DNA of 64,000 nucleotides from an uncultured Crocinitomix sp. (GCA_905478225.1 CAJQHR010000029.1:1-64000), one strand, 5' to 3'. Numbered from the stretch's first letter, positions 9,842 to 19,236 are shown. Notes: a model not told the origin generated them from the letters alone. Program-made: numbers and translations.

Positions 9842-10893
9842 TGACTGAAAATACCGGAGAAGAAGATCAAATTTCTGAAGAAAACGAGCAGCAAGAAGAT
9901 TTATTCGAACATCATAATTTAATTGCAGATGTTGGACAAGAGGCGATAAGAATTGATAAATTCTTAATGAAACGCTTGCCAAATGTATCACGCAACAGAT
10001 TGCAAACTATTGCTAAGGCAGGCACATTATTCGTAAATGGCAAATCTGTTAAATCAAACTATAAGGTAAGACCGAAAGATGAAATTTCGGTGGTTTTACC
10101 TTATCCGGTCCGTGAAATAAAATTAATTCCTGAAGATATTCCAATTGAAGTGCTTTATGAGGATGATCAAATGATTATGGTCAATAAACCGGCCAATATG
10201 GTTGTGCATCCAGGTTTCGGAAACTATTCAGGTACTTTATTGAACGGCCTTGTTTATCATTTTGATTCGTTGCCTAAAAAGGACGATTATTTTGGCAGAC
10301 CAGGCTTAGTTCACCGTCTTGACAAACATACAACGGGGATTCTTGTTGTAGCAAAAACTGAGGTAGCTTTAACACATTTGGCCAAACAATTTCATGATCG
10401 CACAAGTGAGCGCGTTTATTATGCACTCGTTTGGGGAGATTTGACCGAAAATGAAGGAACAATTACGGGTCCAATTGGCAGATCGAAGAAAAATCGCAAA
10501 GTTTTTCAAGTTTATGATGAAGATGAAGAATATGGAAAACATGCCGTAACTCACTATAAAGTAGTCGAAAGGTTTGGATATGTTACGTTAGTGGAATGTA
10601 AATTGGAAACCGGAAGAACACACCAAATTAGAGTCCATTTTAAACACATTGGACACCCCCTTTTTCACGACCTTGAGTATGGCGGGGATCGCATCCTAAA
10701 AGGAACTACGTTCACTAAGTATCAGCAGTTTATAAATAATTGTTTTAAACTGTTACCAGGGCAAGCTTTGCATGCAAAAACCCTCGGAGTTGAACACCCA
10801 ATAACAGGTGAAAGAGTCTACTACGATTCTGAACTTCCTGAAGGGTTTTTGAAACTCTTAGCGAAATGGAGAGTATACAGTAAAAACGTTTGA
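9841..10893 (+). CDS. rluD: RluD-family 23S rRNA pseudouridine synthase
   Basis: A 350-residue cytoplasmic enzyme with an acidic N-terminal extension (about residues 1-25), an S4 RNA-binding domain (about 38-95) and the RluA-type catalytic core. The catalytic Asp is residue 161 in HRLDKHTTG, followed by TGRTHQIRVH, a hallmark of the RluA/RluD class. RluD makes pseudouridines in helix 69 of 23S rRNA; the exact target here is inferred. The start codon overlaps the previous stop by one base. In many Bacteroidota this gene sits beside PASTA and ddl genes, and the same neighbourhood is seen here without ddl. Confidence 0.93.
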   Translation: MTENTGEEDQISEENEQQEDLFEHHNLIADVGQEAIRIDKFLMKRLPNVSRNRLQTIAKAGTLFVNGKSVKSNYKVRPKDEISVVLPYPVREIKLIPEDIPIEVLYEDDQMIMVNKPANMVVHPGFGNYSGTLLNGLVYHFDSLPKKDDYFGRPGLVHRLDKHTTGILVVAKTEVALTHLAKQFHDRTSERVYYALVWGDLTENEGTITGPIGRSKKNRKVFQVYDEDEEYGKHAVTHYKVVERFGYVTLVECKLETGRTHQIRVHFKHIGHPLFHDLEYGGDRILKGTTFTKYQQFINNCFKLLPGQALHAKTLGVEHPITGERVYYDSELPEGFLKLLAKWRVYSKNV

Positions 10894-11010
10894 GGAGAAG
10901 TAACGGTTAGTTTCAGGGCATTTTATTAGGAAAAATGTACTGATAAGTAAAATATAATCTTTATTTTCGCCTCTTTGAGTATTACGCTTATATCAGAAAA
11001 GTAAATTTTT

Positions 11011-13146
11011 ATGAAATCACTAAAGTCTGTAATTTTATTCGTTGGATTAATTGCTTGGGGATCAGTAGCCATTGCGCAAACTAATAGAGCAGCTACACGA
11101 AGTTACTCGGGTGAAGCGGTTAACCTATGGAAAGCCGGAGCCTACGCTGAAGCTGCGGAAGCTTTTAAATTAGCTGCTGAAAAAATCAGCCCTAAAAATG
11201 ACAAGGCAAGACAAAAGAAAGCCTATTTCACATACATGTCAGGGCGCTGCTATGACTTGTTAAGTGAGCATGCTTCTGCTGAACAACAGTATGAAAAAGC
11301 TGTCTTATTCCGTTACCAAGAGTGGGAGGCTGAAGTTTATATGAAGCTTGCTGAAATGGAAATGGCGCAATGTAAACACAAAGAAGCAAAGGAAAATTAT
11401 CAAAAGTATTTGAAGTTGAATCCATCAAGCGAAATGGCAAAAACCCGTATTGCTTCATGTGATTATTATGCTGAAAGTACTGGAGATCCTTCAAAACACC
11501 TAGTATCTAATGTGACTAAGTTAAATACAGGGTCTTATGACTTTGCTACTGTAATGGGACCAAGAGGTAAAGAAATGTATTTCACTTCTTCTCGTGCAGG
11601 TTCAACAGGAGCTGCTTCTGATCCAATTACTAGTCAGAATTATATGGACCTTTGGGTATCGAAAATTGATAGAAATGGAAACTGGGGTCAACCAACTCCA
11701 ATGCCAGAGCCAATCAATTCTATCGATAATGAAGGAACAATGGCATTTGACGCGAGAGGAAAAACATTGTGGTTCACACGTTGTCCTTCAGTTGACAAAA
11801 TGAACTTAGGTTGCGAAATATGGATGACTACCGCTAAAGGTAAAGGATGGGCAGAGCCTAAAAGATTAGAATTAAAAGATCATGACACAACGCATGTTGG
11901 TCACCCTTGTCCAACTCCTGATGGTAAAACATTAATCTTCTCGTCTAATATGGCTGGTGGATTCGGTGGAGTTGACCTTTGGATGTCAACTTATGACAAA
12001 CGTTCTGATTCATGGAGTCTTCCAGTAAACTTAGGTGAAGATATCAATACAGCACAAAATGATTTATTCCCAACTTTCGGGCCTGATGGAAACTTATACT
12101 ACGCATCTGACGGAATGGTTGGATTAGGTGGATTAGATCTCTACATGGCAACTCAAGTTGGTGAAGAAGATAAATGGGAGAACCCAACTAACCTTGGCGC
12201 ACCTATGAACTCTTGTCGTGATGATTATCATATCATCTATACTGAAAAAGGTAAAGTTGAAAGAGGATATATTAGTTCGAATAGAAATGGTTCTAAAGGA
12301 GATAACTCTCAAGATATTTGGGATTTCTATTTACCACCAATCTTAATTGATGTAATGATCATTGTTTCTGATCAAGAAGAAGGATATCCTATTGAAGGTG
12401 CTAAAATTAAAATGGTTGGTTCTAATGGAGCGAGCTATGATTTAGTGACTGATGCTTCTGGTCAAGTTAACCTAGGTGAAAAACCAGATGGTGAGCGTTT
12501 TGTTGAACCTGGTGCAACTTGGACTTTGGAAGTAGACGGAATTGAAAAATTATATTTAGGAACAAACGATAACTATACCACTGAAGGTGTTGAGGTAAAT
12601 ACTCGAATCATTAGAGATTTGAAAGTATTGAACATTGAAAAACCAATTCGTCTTCCTGAAGTGCGTTACGCACTAGGTAGTTCAGTTCTATTAGTTGATA
12701 CAACTAATGCTGATCCAGCACTTCAAATTAATTCAAAAGATTCATTGAATTACTTGTATGACTTATTACAAGAAAATCCGAACTTAATTGTTGAGTTGAT
12801 TTCACATACGGATTGTCGTGGATCAGATGCAGCAAACTTGAAACTATCTAAAGCGAGAGCGCAATCTTGTGTAAACTATTTAGTAGATGAAAAAGGTATT
12901 CCAACTGAGCGTTTAATCCCTAAAGGATTGGGTGAAAATAGACCTGTTGAACTACGAGATATTAGCGCAACTGGAGATACAACGTTTACGACATTAGGTT
13001 GTGACATGATTACTAAACTGAAAAAGACAGACAATCAAAAGTTTGAACTTTATCATCAGTTGAACAGACGTACAGAATGTGCGATCTTAAGTTTCGATTA
13101 TGTTCCGACTGAAGCAACCGAACCAGAAGACGGCGAAGGGAATTAG
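11011..13146 (+). CDS. PorE-like OmpA-family protein (TPR/PD40/CRD/OmpA)
   Basis: A 711-residue protein with a signal peptide (cleavage near AIAQ). Domains in order: TPR repeats (about 30-150); PD40/WD40-like propeller repeats with WFTR, LIFSSNMAGGFGG and LYYASDG motifs (about 170-430); a carboxypeptidase-regulatory-like fold (about 445-530); and an OmpA peptidoglycan-binding domain (about 555-660, with SHTDCRGSDAANLKLSKARA). This is the architecture of PorE, the T9SS protein that anchors the secretion core to peptidoglycan. Porphyromonas PorE is a lipoprotein, whereas here there is no lipobox. Several paralogues with this layout exist in flavobacteria, so orthology is likely but not certain. 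Confidence 0.85.
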   Translation: MKSLKSVILFVGLIAWGSVAIAQTNRAATRSYSGEAVNLWKAGAYAEAAEAFKLAAEKISPKNDKARQKKAYFTYMSGRCYDLLSEHASAEQQYEKAVLFRYQEWEAEVYMKLAEMEMAQCKHKEAKENYQKYLKLNPSSEMAKTRIASCDYYAESTGDPSKHLVSNVTKLNTGSYDFATVMGPRGKEMYFTSSRAGSTGAASDPITSQNYMDLWVSKIDRNGNWGQPTPMPEPINSIDNEGTMAFDARGKTLWFTRCPSVDKMNLGCEIWMTTAKGKGWAEPKRLELKDHDTTHVGHPCPTPDGKTLIFSSNMAGGFGGVDLWMSTYDKRSDSWSLPVNLGEDINTAQNDLFPTFGPDGNLYYASDGMVGLGGLDLYMATQVGEEDKWENPTNLGAPMNSCRDDYHIIYTEKGKVERGYISSNRNGSKGDNSQDIWDFYLPPILIDVMIIVSDQEEGYPIEGAKIKMVGSNGASYDLVTDASGQVNLGEKPDGERFVEPGATWTLEVDGIEKLYLGTNDNYTTEGVEVNTRIIRDLKVLNIEKPIRLPEVRYALGSSVLLVDTTNADPALQINSKDSLNYLYDLLQENPNLIVELISHTDCRGSDAANLKLSKARAQSCVNYLVDEKGIPTERLIPKGLGENRPVELRDISATGDTTFTTLGCDMITKLKKTDNQKFELYHQLNRRTECAILSFDYVPTEATEPEDGEGN

Positions 13147-13165
13147 ATAAATAGAATTTTTAAAG

Positions 13166-13208
13166 AAAAAGCACTGCATCACACAATTGTGATGCAGTGC
13201 TTTTTTTA
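13166..13208 (+). terminator. Intrinsic terminator after the PorE-like gene
   Basis: A perfect 13-bp stem (13171-13183 with 13188-13200), loop CAAT, flanked by A5 and T7, so it could also work on the opposite strand. It lies 24 bases after the PorE-like stop. Its 3' arm and T-tract are also part of the next gene's promoter. Confidence 0.92.
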
Positions 13209-13214
13209 TTTTTG
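13187..13214 (+). promoter_or_regulatory. Promoter embedded in the terminator (TTG-N17-TATTTTTG)
   Basis: TTG at 13187-13189, 17-base spacing, then TATTTTTG at 13207-13214, matching the flavobacterial consensus TTG-N17-23-TAnnTTTG. The -33 element starts in the hairpin loop and the -7 element begins in the T-tract. The ATG of the AIR synthase-like gene follows 17 bases later. Confidence 0.75.
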
Positions 13215-13231
13215 CATAAAATCGGATTACA

Positions 13232-14401
13232 ATGGCTGACGAAAGGTATAAGTCCAGAGGTGTATCAGCATCTAAAGAAGATGTGCACAACGCAATTAAG
13301 AATGTTGATAAAGGTTTGTTTCCACAAGCCTTTTGTAAAATCGTGCCTGATCATTTAACGGGGGATGAAGATTATTGCGTCGTCATGCATGCTGATGGCG
13401 CAGGAACTAAAAGTTCACTGGCTTACATGTATTGGAAAGAAACGGGTGACGCATCTGTTTGGAAGGGAATTGCACAAGACGCTTTAATCATGAATATTGA
13501 TGATTTACTGTGTGTTGGTGCAACTGAAAATATTCTTCTATCTTCAACAATTGGAAGAAATAAAAACAAGATTGACGGAACAGTGCTTTCCGAAATCATT
13601 AATGGAACTGAAGAACTTTTGGCTGACTTGCGCAACCATGGTGTTCAAATTCATTCAACAGGAGGAGAAACTGCTGATGTTGGTGATTTGGTTCGTACCA
13701 TTATTGTGGATTCTACCGTAATTGCAAGAATGAAAAGGTCAGACGTTATTTCAAATCATACTATTCAAGGTGGAGATGTAATTGTAGGATTATCATCCTA
13801 TGGCCAAGCGACTTACGAAACTGAATATAACGGAGGAATGGGTAGTAATGGATTAACCAGCGCTCGGCATGATGTTTTTGATAAATATTTAGCAGAGAAA
13901 TATCCAGAAAGTTTCGACCCAGAGGTACCCGCTGATTTGGTATATAGCGGAACAAAAAAATTGACGGATGCAATTGAAGGATCACCGATTAACGCCGGGA
14001 AGCTGGTTTTGTCGCCAACACGAACATACGCGCCTGTTATAAAATCGATTTTAGATAAACATAGAGGAGATATTCATGGTATGGTGCATTGCAGTGGTGG
14101 GGCGCAAACCAAAGTGCTGCATTTTGTCAAAGATGTGCATGTGATCAAAGATAATATGTTTGATGCGCCACCTTTGTTCAAACTAATTCACCAAGAATCT
14201 GGAACAGATTGGAAAGAAATGTACAAAGTATTCAACATGGGGCATAGAATGGAAATTTATCTATCGTCCGAAAAAGCCAACGAAATTATTCAGATTTCTG
14301 AATCGTTTGGAATTGAAGCCAAAATAATTGGACGAGTTGAAAACAATGAAGGGAACAAATTAACGATTCAATCGGAATTTGGAGAGTTTATTTATGAGTA
14401 G
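13232..14401 (+). CDS. AIR synthase-related protein (PurM-like)
   Basis: A 389-residue protein of the PurM/AIR synthase superfamily. The N-terminal KSRGVSASKEDVHNAI, the metal/ATP-binding segment HADGAGTKSSLAY, DALIMNIDDLLCVGA and the glycine-rich STGGETADVGDLVRT are all present, followed by the C-terminal ATP-grasp-like half with NAGKLVLSPTRTYAP. Phosphoribosylformylglycinamidine cyclo-ligase makes AIR in purine synthesis; Bacteroidota carry this diverged form next to prfA and pyrF, so it may be their PurM or a related enzyme. Transcription starts from the promoter overlapping the upstream terminator. Confidence 0.85.
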   Translation: MADERYKSRGVSASKEDVHNAIKNVDKGLFPQAFCKIVPDHLTGDEDYCVVMHADGAGTKSSLAYMYWKETGDASVWKGIAQDALIMNIDDLLCVGATENILLSSTIGRNKNKIDGTVLSEIINGTEELLADLRNHGVQIHSTGGETADVGDLVRTIIVDSTVIARMKRSDVISNHTIQGGDVIVGLSSYGQATYETEYNGGMGSNGLTSARHDVFDKYLAEKYPESFDPEVPADLVYSGTKKLTDAIEGSPINAGKLVLSPTRTYAPVIKSILDKHRGDIHGMVHCSGGAQTKVLHFVKDVHVIKDNMFDAPPLFKLIHQESGTDWKEMYKVFNMGHRMEIYLSSEKANEIIQISESFGIEAKIIGRVENNEGNKLTIQSEFGEFIYE

Positions 14402-14442
14402 ATAAATGCACGGAGGGACTTATTGAAGCAATAAAATAACTT

Positions 14443-15234
14443 ATGTTAGGATTTATAATTTTCGGGACAAGAGGGGTAAGATCTAACGTACAGGAAGGTC
14501 AGTTTTATTGTCCTCAATGTGATGGACAAACGCGATTTAAACAGAAAAAAGTAACACAGTTTTTCACCTTGTATTTTATTCCATTAATTCCTTTAGGAAA
14601 CAAAGGAACTTATGTTGAATGTCAATCGTGTCGCAACACTTTCATTGATCGCATTTTGGAGATGCACCAGGAAATTGATATTACTGATCGCCCTGAACCA
14701 AAAAGAAGAATTGAGCAACAACCAGAGGTAAATGAATTAGAGCATGCATTTGGAGAGTATATGGAAGCTCATAAAAAATTAACATTAGCCGAAAAATTGG
14801 CTGCCGAAGAACAAAGTCTAGGTTCTGAAACACAGGGTATAGCCCCAAAAGGGGATATCCAGTCTGAAAAACAAAAAGTGATTAAGAAATTATTAATCAT
14901 GATGATTTTGGCGGATGGGAAAGTTGAAGACTCTGAAATTCACATGTTCCATAAAGTATATCGCAAAACTACTGGAGCAGCAGTAGCTGATGTTTATCAG
15001 GAAATTGAAAAGGTAAGAAGCGAATATAAACCGCCCTACCAATATTTAAAACAAGTAGCTGCTTATTTAAATGATGAAGGAAAAATAGATATTATTAAAG
15101 CAAGTATGATGATCGCAGCCGCTGATAGTGACATTGATGCGACCGAAATTTCAATGGTTCAAAATTTTGGAAAAGCCTTGGAATTGAAACCCGCTCAAGT
15201 AAGAGTTATTATTGATTCGGTGACTAATAGTTAG
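14443..15234 (+). CDS. Zinc-ribbon and TerB-like domain protein
   Basis: A 263-residue protein. The N-terminal zinc ribbon uses C23/C26 and C60/C63, separated by a hydrophobic hairpin (FFTLYFIPLIPLG) as in zinc_ribbon_15-type proteins. A charged linker (about 75-145) leads to a C-terminal TerB-like helical domain (about 145-262) with MILADGKVEDSEIHMF and AAADSDIDATEISM, the paired acidic motifs of the TerB fold. TerB domains occur in tellurite-resistance and stress or membrane-linked systems; the role here is unknown. It is inserted between the AIR synthase-like gene and prfA, which are usually close neighbours. Confidence 0.8.
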   Translation: MLGFIIFGTRGVRSNVQEGQFYCPQCDGQTRFKQKKVTQFFTLYFIPLIPLGNKGTYVECQSCRNTFIDRILEMHQEIDITDRPEPKRRIEQQPEVNELEHAFGEYMEAHKKLTLAEKLAAEEQSLGSETQGIAPKGDIQSEKQKVIKKLLIMMILADGKVEDSEIHMFHKVYRKTTGAAVADVYQEIEKVRSEYKPPYQYLKQVAAYLNDEGKIDIIKASMMIAAADSDIDATEISMVQNFGKALELKPAQVRVIIDSVTNS

Positions 15235-15345
15235 TCATTAGTATCACTTGCCGAGTCCTCAATTTTAATGAGGATCGGATTGAGGGAAAGATTAAGAGGA
15301 GTGTTGAATTAAGAGGCAAGAGCAAGCAATGATGCTAAAGATAAC

Positions 15346-15375
15346 ACACAACACAACACAACACAACACAACACA
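15346..15375. repeat. Six tandem ACACA pentamers
   Basis: Six perfect copies of the 5-base unit ACACA, followed by an A-run, in the gap between the TerB-like gene and prfA. Such a short array can change length by slippage. It is non-coding in this context. Confidence 0.9.
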
Positions 15376-15400
15376 AAAAAAGTCTAAGTACTAAGAGTGA

Positions 15401-15456
15401 ACTCGGCTTAGCCGAGTGAATGGTCTAACGACTAACAGTGATCCGCCATAGGCGGA
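15401..15456. repeat. Two adjacent short palindromes upstream of prfA
   Basis: ACTCGGC-TTA-GCCGAGT at 15401-15417 and TCCGCC-ATA-GGCGGA at 15442-15456. The second has the same arms as palindromes at 57589 and 58878, so it belongs to a small dispersed hairpin family with variable 3-base loops. Confidence 0.85.
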
Positions 15457-15480
15457 GAACGTACTAACCATTATATAAGC

Positions 15481-16563
15481 ATGAGTAACATATTACAGAA
15501 ATTAGAATCCATTGCCGTTCGTTTTAACGAAGTGGGCCAGCAAATTGTCGATCCAGACATTATTGCGGATATGAAGCGTTATGTCAAATTGACAAAAGAA
15601 TACAAAGATCTTTCGGAAATAGTTAGGGTATATAAAGAATATAAGAACGTGGTAGATAATATTGCCATGTCTAAGGAGATGATTGAAACGGAGAACGATC
15701 CTGAAATGAAGGAGATGGCTAAAATGGAATTGGATGATCTACTGCCCAAAAGAGCAGAAATGGAGGAGGAGATCAAGGTGATGTTAATTCCTAAAGATCC
15801 CGAGGATGATAAAAACGTAATTGTTGAATTGCGCGCCGGAACAGGTGGAGATGAGTCTTGCATTTTTGTAGAAGATGTGTTTAGAATGTATACCATGTAT
15901 TTTAAATCTGTGGGTTGGAAAATGGAAGTTGTAAATTCTAATGAAGGAGGAACCAGTGGTTATCGTGAACTTTCTTTTGAAGTTGAAGGGGACGGTGTGT
16001 ATGGGATGTTAAAGTTTGAATCGGGCGTTCACCGTGTGCAACGTGTCCCAGATACAGAATCACAAGGGCGTGTGCATACTTCCGCAATTACAGTTGCTGT
16101 AATGCCTGAGGCAGAGGAAGTAGATGTAAAACTGAATATGGCAGATGTAAAGAAAGACACCTATCGTGCATCAGGCGCAGGTGGTCAGCACGTAAATAAG
16201 ACGGAATCTGCCGTTCGTTTAACGCATATCCCTACCAACACGGTAGTAGAATGTCAAGATGGTAGATCACAACATAAAAACTACGATAAGGCCTTAACGG
16301 TGCTTAGAACACGTTTGTATCAAGCCGAGTTAGAAAAGAAAGAAAAGGAAAGATCTGAACACCGTAAATCGTTGGTTTCAACAGGTGACCGTTCTGCCAA
16401 AATTAGAACCTATAATTATCCGCAAGGAAGAATTACTGATCACCGCATCAATAAAACCATGTATAACTTGCCAAGTTTTATGAATGGTGACATTCAAGAA
16501 ATTATTGATGCCTTGAAAATTGCCGAAAATGCGAAAAAAATGAAACAAGGAACCGCTATTTAA
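15481..16563 (+). CDS. prfA: Peptide chain release factor 1
   Basis: A 360-residue class I release factor. The GGQ motif that triggers peptidyl-tRNA hydrolysis is at residues 234-236 (ASGAGGQHVNKTES). The codon-recognition region reads VQRVPDTESQGRVHTS, where the RF1 P-x-T tripeptide is PDT, and no RF2-type SPF is present, so it should read UAA/UAG. The length is usual for RF1. It lies nine bases before pyrF, a pairing seen across Bacteroidota. The leader contains the ACACA array and two short hairpins. Confidence 0.96.
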   Translation: MSNILQKLESIAVRFNEVGQQIVDPDIIADMKRYVKLTKEYKDLSEIVRVYKEYKNVVDNIAMSKEMIETENDPEMKEMAKMELDDLLPKRAEMEEEIKVMLIPKDPEDDKNVIVELRAGTGGDESCIFVEDVFRMYTMYFKSVGWKMEVVNSNEGGTSGYRELSFEVEGDGVYGMLKFESGVHRVQRVPDTESQGRVHTSAITVAVMPEAEEVDVKLNMADVKKDTYRASGAGGQHVNKTESAVRLTHIPTNTVVECQDGRSQHKNYDKALTVLRTRLYQAELEKKEKERSEHRKSLVSTGDRSAKIRTYNYPQGRITDHRINKTMYNLPSFMNGDIQEIIDALKIAENAKKMKQGTAI

Positions 16564-16572
16564 TTTTAACCC

Positions 16573-17394
16573 ATGACCAAAGAACAATTAGTTGAAAATA
16601 TCAAACGAAAAGGGTCCTTTTTATGCGTTGGACTTGATGTGGATTTAGATAAAATCCCAGCTTTTTTGTTGGATTATGATGATCCTATTTTTGAGTTTAA
16701 CAAACGCATTATTGATGCGACAAAAGATTTATGTGTAGCCTATAAGCCTAATATTGCTTTTTATGAATGTCATGGAAGCAAAGGTTGGGACGCATTGAAA
16801 AAGACCATTGATTATATTCCGAAGGATATTTTCACAATTGCAGATGCAAAACGGGGAGATATCGGAAATACGTCGCATTATTATGCCAAGACATTTTTTG
16901 AATACATGGATTTTGATTCGGTAACTGTAGCGCCTTATATGGGGGTGGACAGTGTTACGCCGTTTTTCGAATATGAAGATAAATGGGTGATTTTATTGGC
17001 GCTAACGTCTAATAAGGGGGCCTTAGATTTTCAATTCACAACGGACATGAAAGGCGAAAAATTATTCAAAAGAGTCATTCGCAAATCTGCTGAGTGGGGT
17101 GATTCTTCAAAACTCATGTATGTTGTTGGAGCAACACGTAATGAGTCCATTGGGCAAGTGCGAGCATTGACTCCCGATCATTTTTTTTTAGTACCGGGTG
17201 TGGGAGCACAAGGCGGCTCAATGAAGGATGTTGCAGATTATGGCTGGAATGATAACTGTGGGTTGCTTGTGAATTCTTCTCGTGGAATTATTTATGCCGG
17301 CAATGGGAAAGATTTTGGCGATAGAGCACGTTTGGCAGCTCAAGATTTGCAAGAGCAAATGTCAGCGATTTTAACTGAAAAGGGGTTTGTTTAG
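16573..17394 (+). CDS. pyrF: Orotidine-5'-phosphate decarboxylase (type 2)
   Basis: A 273-residue enzyme of the last step of UMP synthesis (OMP to UMP plus CO2). It begins with [14 protein letters not shown], has the catalytic [17 protein letters not shown] (Lys 93 and the following Asp) and the phosphate-binding PGVGAQGG near residue 212. Its length, and the YKPNIAFYE and [11 protein letters not shown] segments, identify the type 2 subfamily common in Bacteroidota and Actinobacteria. It is probably co-transcribed with prfA. Confidence 0.96.
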   Translation: MTKEQLVENIKRKGSFLCVGLDVDLDKIPAFLLDYDDPIFEFNKRIIDATKDLCVAYKPNIAFYECHGSKGWDALKKTIDYIPKDIFTIADAKRGDIGNTSHYYAKTFFEYMDFDSVTVAPYMGVDSVTPFFEYEDKWVILLALTSNKGALDFQFTTDMKGEKLFKRVIRKSAEWGDSSKLMYVVGATRNESIGQVRALTPDHFFLVPGVGAQGGSMKDVADYGWNDNCGLLVNSSRGIIYAGNGKDFGDRARLAAQDLQEQMSAILTEKGFV

Positions 17395-17411
17395 CTAAGA
17401 TTTCAATCTCA

Positions 17412-17773
17412 ATGGAAATATATGAAATTGTTGGTAAATATGCTATTAAGGGCATAAATCAAGATGTTGGTCAAACACCCTATAAAGGAACGCTCGAGTT
17501 AGTTGTAAATTCCAATAATAAAATTAATGCCTTTTGGACAATTGGCGCTGATCAAACACAAGAAGGAGTAGGTTTTTTAAGGATGATATTCTTGTAGTTA
17601 ATTTCAATTACCAAGGAGAAACGGCTAAAATTTTCAAAGGCGTGGTAGTTTACCGTTGTTTAAATCGGAATATTATTAAAGGATTTTGGTCCGAAAAACA
17701 AGGGGATCAGAGTGTTTTGGGTGAAGAAAATGGCGTTCGAATAAATCCTTTTGAGGATTTTAGTCAGAATTAG
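17412..17773 (+). pseudogene. Frameshifted small protein gene
   Basis: The frame from ATG 17412 runs to a TAG at 17595-17597 (61 residues ending GVGFLRMIFL). Adding one base to the T6 run at 17573-17578 continues it as GFFKDDILVVNFNYQGETAKI and then VVVYRCLNRNIIKGFWSEKQG and FEDFSQN, stopping at 17771-17773. The rejoined product of about 120 residues looks like a small lipocalin-like beta-barrel (alternating strands, GTLELVV, GKYAI). The family was not named. The lesion is either real or a homopolymer miscall. Confidence 0.75.
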
Positions 17774-18114
17774 GCAATGAAAAAGTTATTATATAATTTT
17801 AATGCTGTAGTAGATTTTTTTAAAAATTATGGAAACTAGTGGGTTTATAAAAATAACTACAAGCATTTTTCTTAAGCCGAACTTTCAATGTTTAAATGGA
17901 TGGAAATTTGGTATTACAAGAGCTGCAGTCACTCGGTTTTAAATTACAAAACCATTCATGAATTTGAATTAGAAATATTAATCATAAATTAGCAGCATAA
18001 CTTAAATGAGTCTCCAGTTATGTATCGTATGTCCAAAAAAAAATACGGATGTGCAGGTCGAGTGGAGTGTTGAGAAGGTAGTTAAACGCAGAATGATACA
18101 ATTGAATTAATTTT
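17774..18114. other. 341-base gap without a recognisable gene
   Basis: AT-rich. A 20-codon ORF (ATG 17778, MKKLLYNFNAVVDFFKNYGN) is present but has nothing to support it. No tRNA, clear hairpin or strong promoter box was found. The stretch may be remnant sequence, since it lies next to a broken gene. Confidence 0.5.
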
Positions 18115-19236
18115 ATGAAACAATTCCGTTTGCCCCATATACTTTTGATATTAATGACTGTGCTAATTTGTATCTTGATATGGCATGAAATCGAATACGC
18201 TTCATGCGCACAGTTGACGCGAGATTTGGGTGCATACCGAATTGACCATTTGGAATTAAATCATCAATTAGCTGATTTTTTTTCTACTCATGAGGTTGTC
18301 AGTTTAGGACTAAAGATTTCCGTTGTGTTGGTCGGTTTTATCTGTCTTTTGGGCTTTATTCGTATGCTTATTATTAGCCGGTATAAGAATGCGAAATTAA
18401 CGGTGATCGCTTTTTTTATTGCCGCCGCCTGCTTTGGATATTATCATGCCCGGTTTGTTCATTTAAGATTTGATAGAATAGTCGATAATAAGGGGCTCGA
18501 ATGGTATTATTATGGAGAACGTGAAGATTCATTTATTGGCTATCAAAGAAATCCTTTGTTCATAGCATCACAGGCCATTACTTATTATGACGAGTTCAAG
18601 GAAACCAATGATGAAGAAACGCGAACCTATTTCCATAATTGCATTAACTATTTGATGGAAGATAAAGTTGTTGAAGGGGATGCGACTTATTTTACCGGAG
18701 ACTTCGATCTAGTAGCCTATGACGAGCCAGTCGGATGGAAGTGCGGGTTAACTAATTCAAGGGTCATTCTAGCTATGATGGCTGCTCACGAGGAAAGTGG
18801 AGACACTACTTATTTAGAGGTTGCTCATAGCGTTTTATTTCCTTTCACAATACCCATTACAAAGGGAGGATTAGTCATAAAATTGAGTGATAAAAGTTGG
18901 TGGTTTTGTGAATACCCTAAACCAAATGGGGACAGTCCTATGGTGCTGAATGGTAAGCTCTCAATTTTAATCGCTATGCACAAATACTATGAATACTCCA
19001 ATGATGAGCTCGCCATGGAATTATACGAGAAAGGCTTAGTCGCTTTAAAAGACAATCTCGCCCGGTTTGATGACAATGGGTTTTCCTTTTACGACCTAAA
19101 AAACAAGTCTGCCGGTAAATCATATCACATGATTCATATCAGCTTGCTAAAACAGTTGTATGCTTTTGAGCCTGACCCTTTATTTGAAACCTATCGTGTG
19201 AAATGGCAAAACTATGCTACAGAGCAGGATTGGTAG
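18115..19236 (+). CDS. Membrane protein with D-glucuronyl C5-epimerase-like domain
   Basis: A 373-residue protein with about three N-terminal membrane helices (roughly 7-25, 59-80 and 93-112) and a C-terminal domain (about 135-370) resembling the C-terminal alpha/alpha-toroid of D-glucuronyl C5-epimerases: NPLFIASQAITYYDEF, GWKCGLTNSRVILAM, PFTIPITKGG, WWFCEYPKP, MVLNGKLSILIAMHKYYEY, FSFYDLKN and YHMIHISLLKQLY. These enzymes epimerise glucuronic acid to iduronic acid in heparan-like polymers; here it may act on an envelope polysaccharide, but enzyme activity is only inferred. No sugar gene lies next to it; both flanks are broken genes. Confidence 0.7.
   Translation: MKQFRLPHILLILMTVLICILIWHEIEYASCAQLTRDLGAYRIDHLELNHQLADFFSTHEVVSLGLKISVVLVGFICLLGFIRMLIISRYKNAKLTVIAFFIAAACFGYYHARFVHLRFDRIVDNKGLEWYYYGEREDSFIGYQRNPLFIASQAITYYDEFKETNDEETRTYFHNCINYLMEDKVVEGDATYFTGDFDLVAYDEPVGWKCGLTNSRVILAMMAAHEESGDTTYLEVAHSVLFPFTIPITKGGLVIKLSDKSWWFCEYPKPNGDSPMVLNGKLSILIAMHKYYEYSNDELAMELYEKGLVALKDNLARFDDNGFSFYDLKNKSAGKSYHMIHISLLKQLYAFEPDPLFETYRVKWQNYATEQDW

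Noticed and set aside
15346-15375. CRISPR array
   Set aside because: The unit is only five bases and has no spacers; a simple tandem repeat.
17778-17840. 20-codon ORF MKKLLYNFN...
   Set aside because: Too short, with no promoter, ribosome-binding site or recognisable motif.
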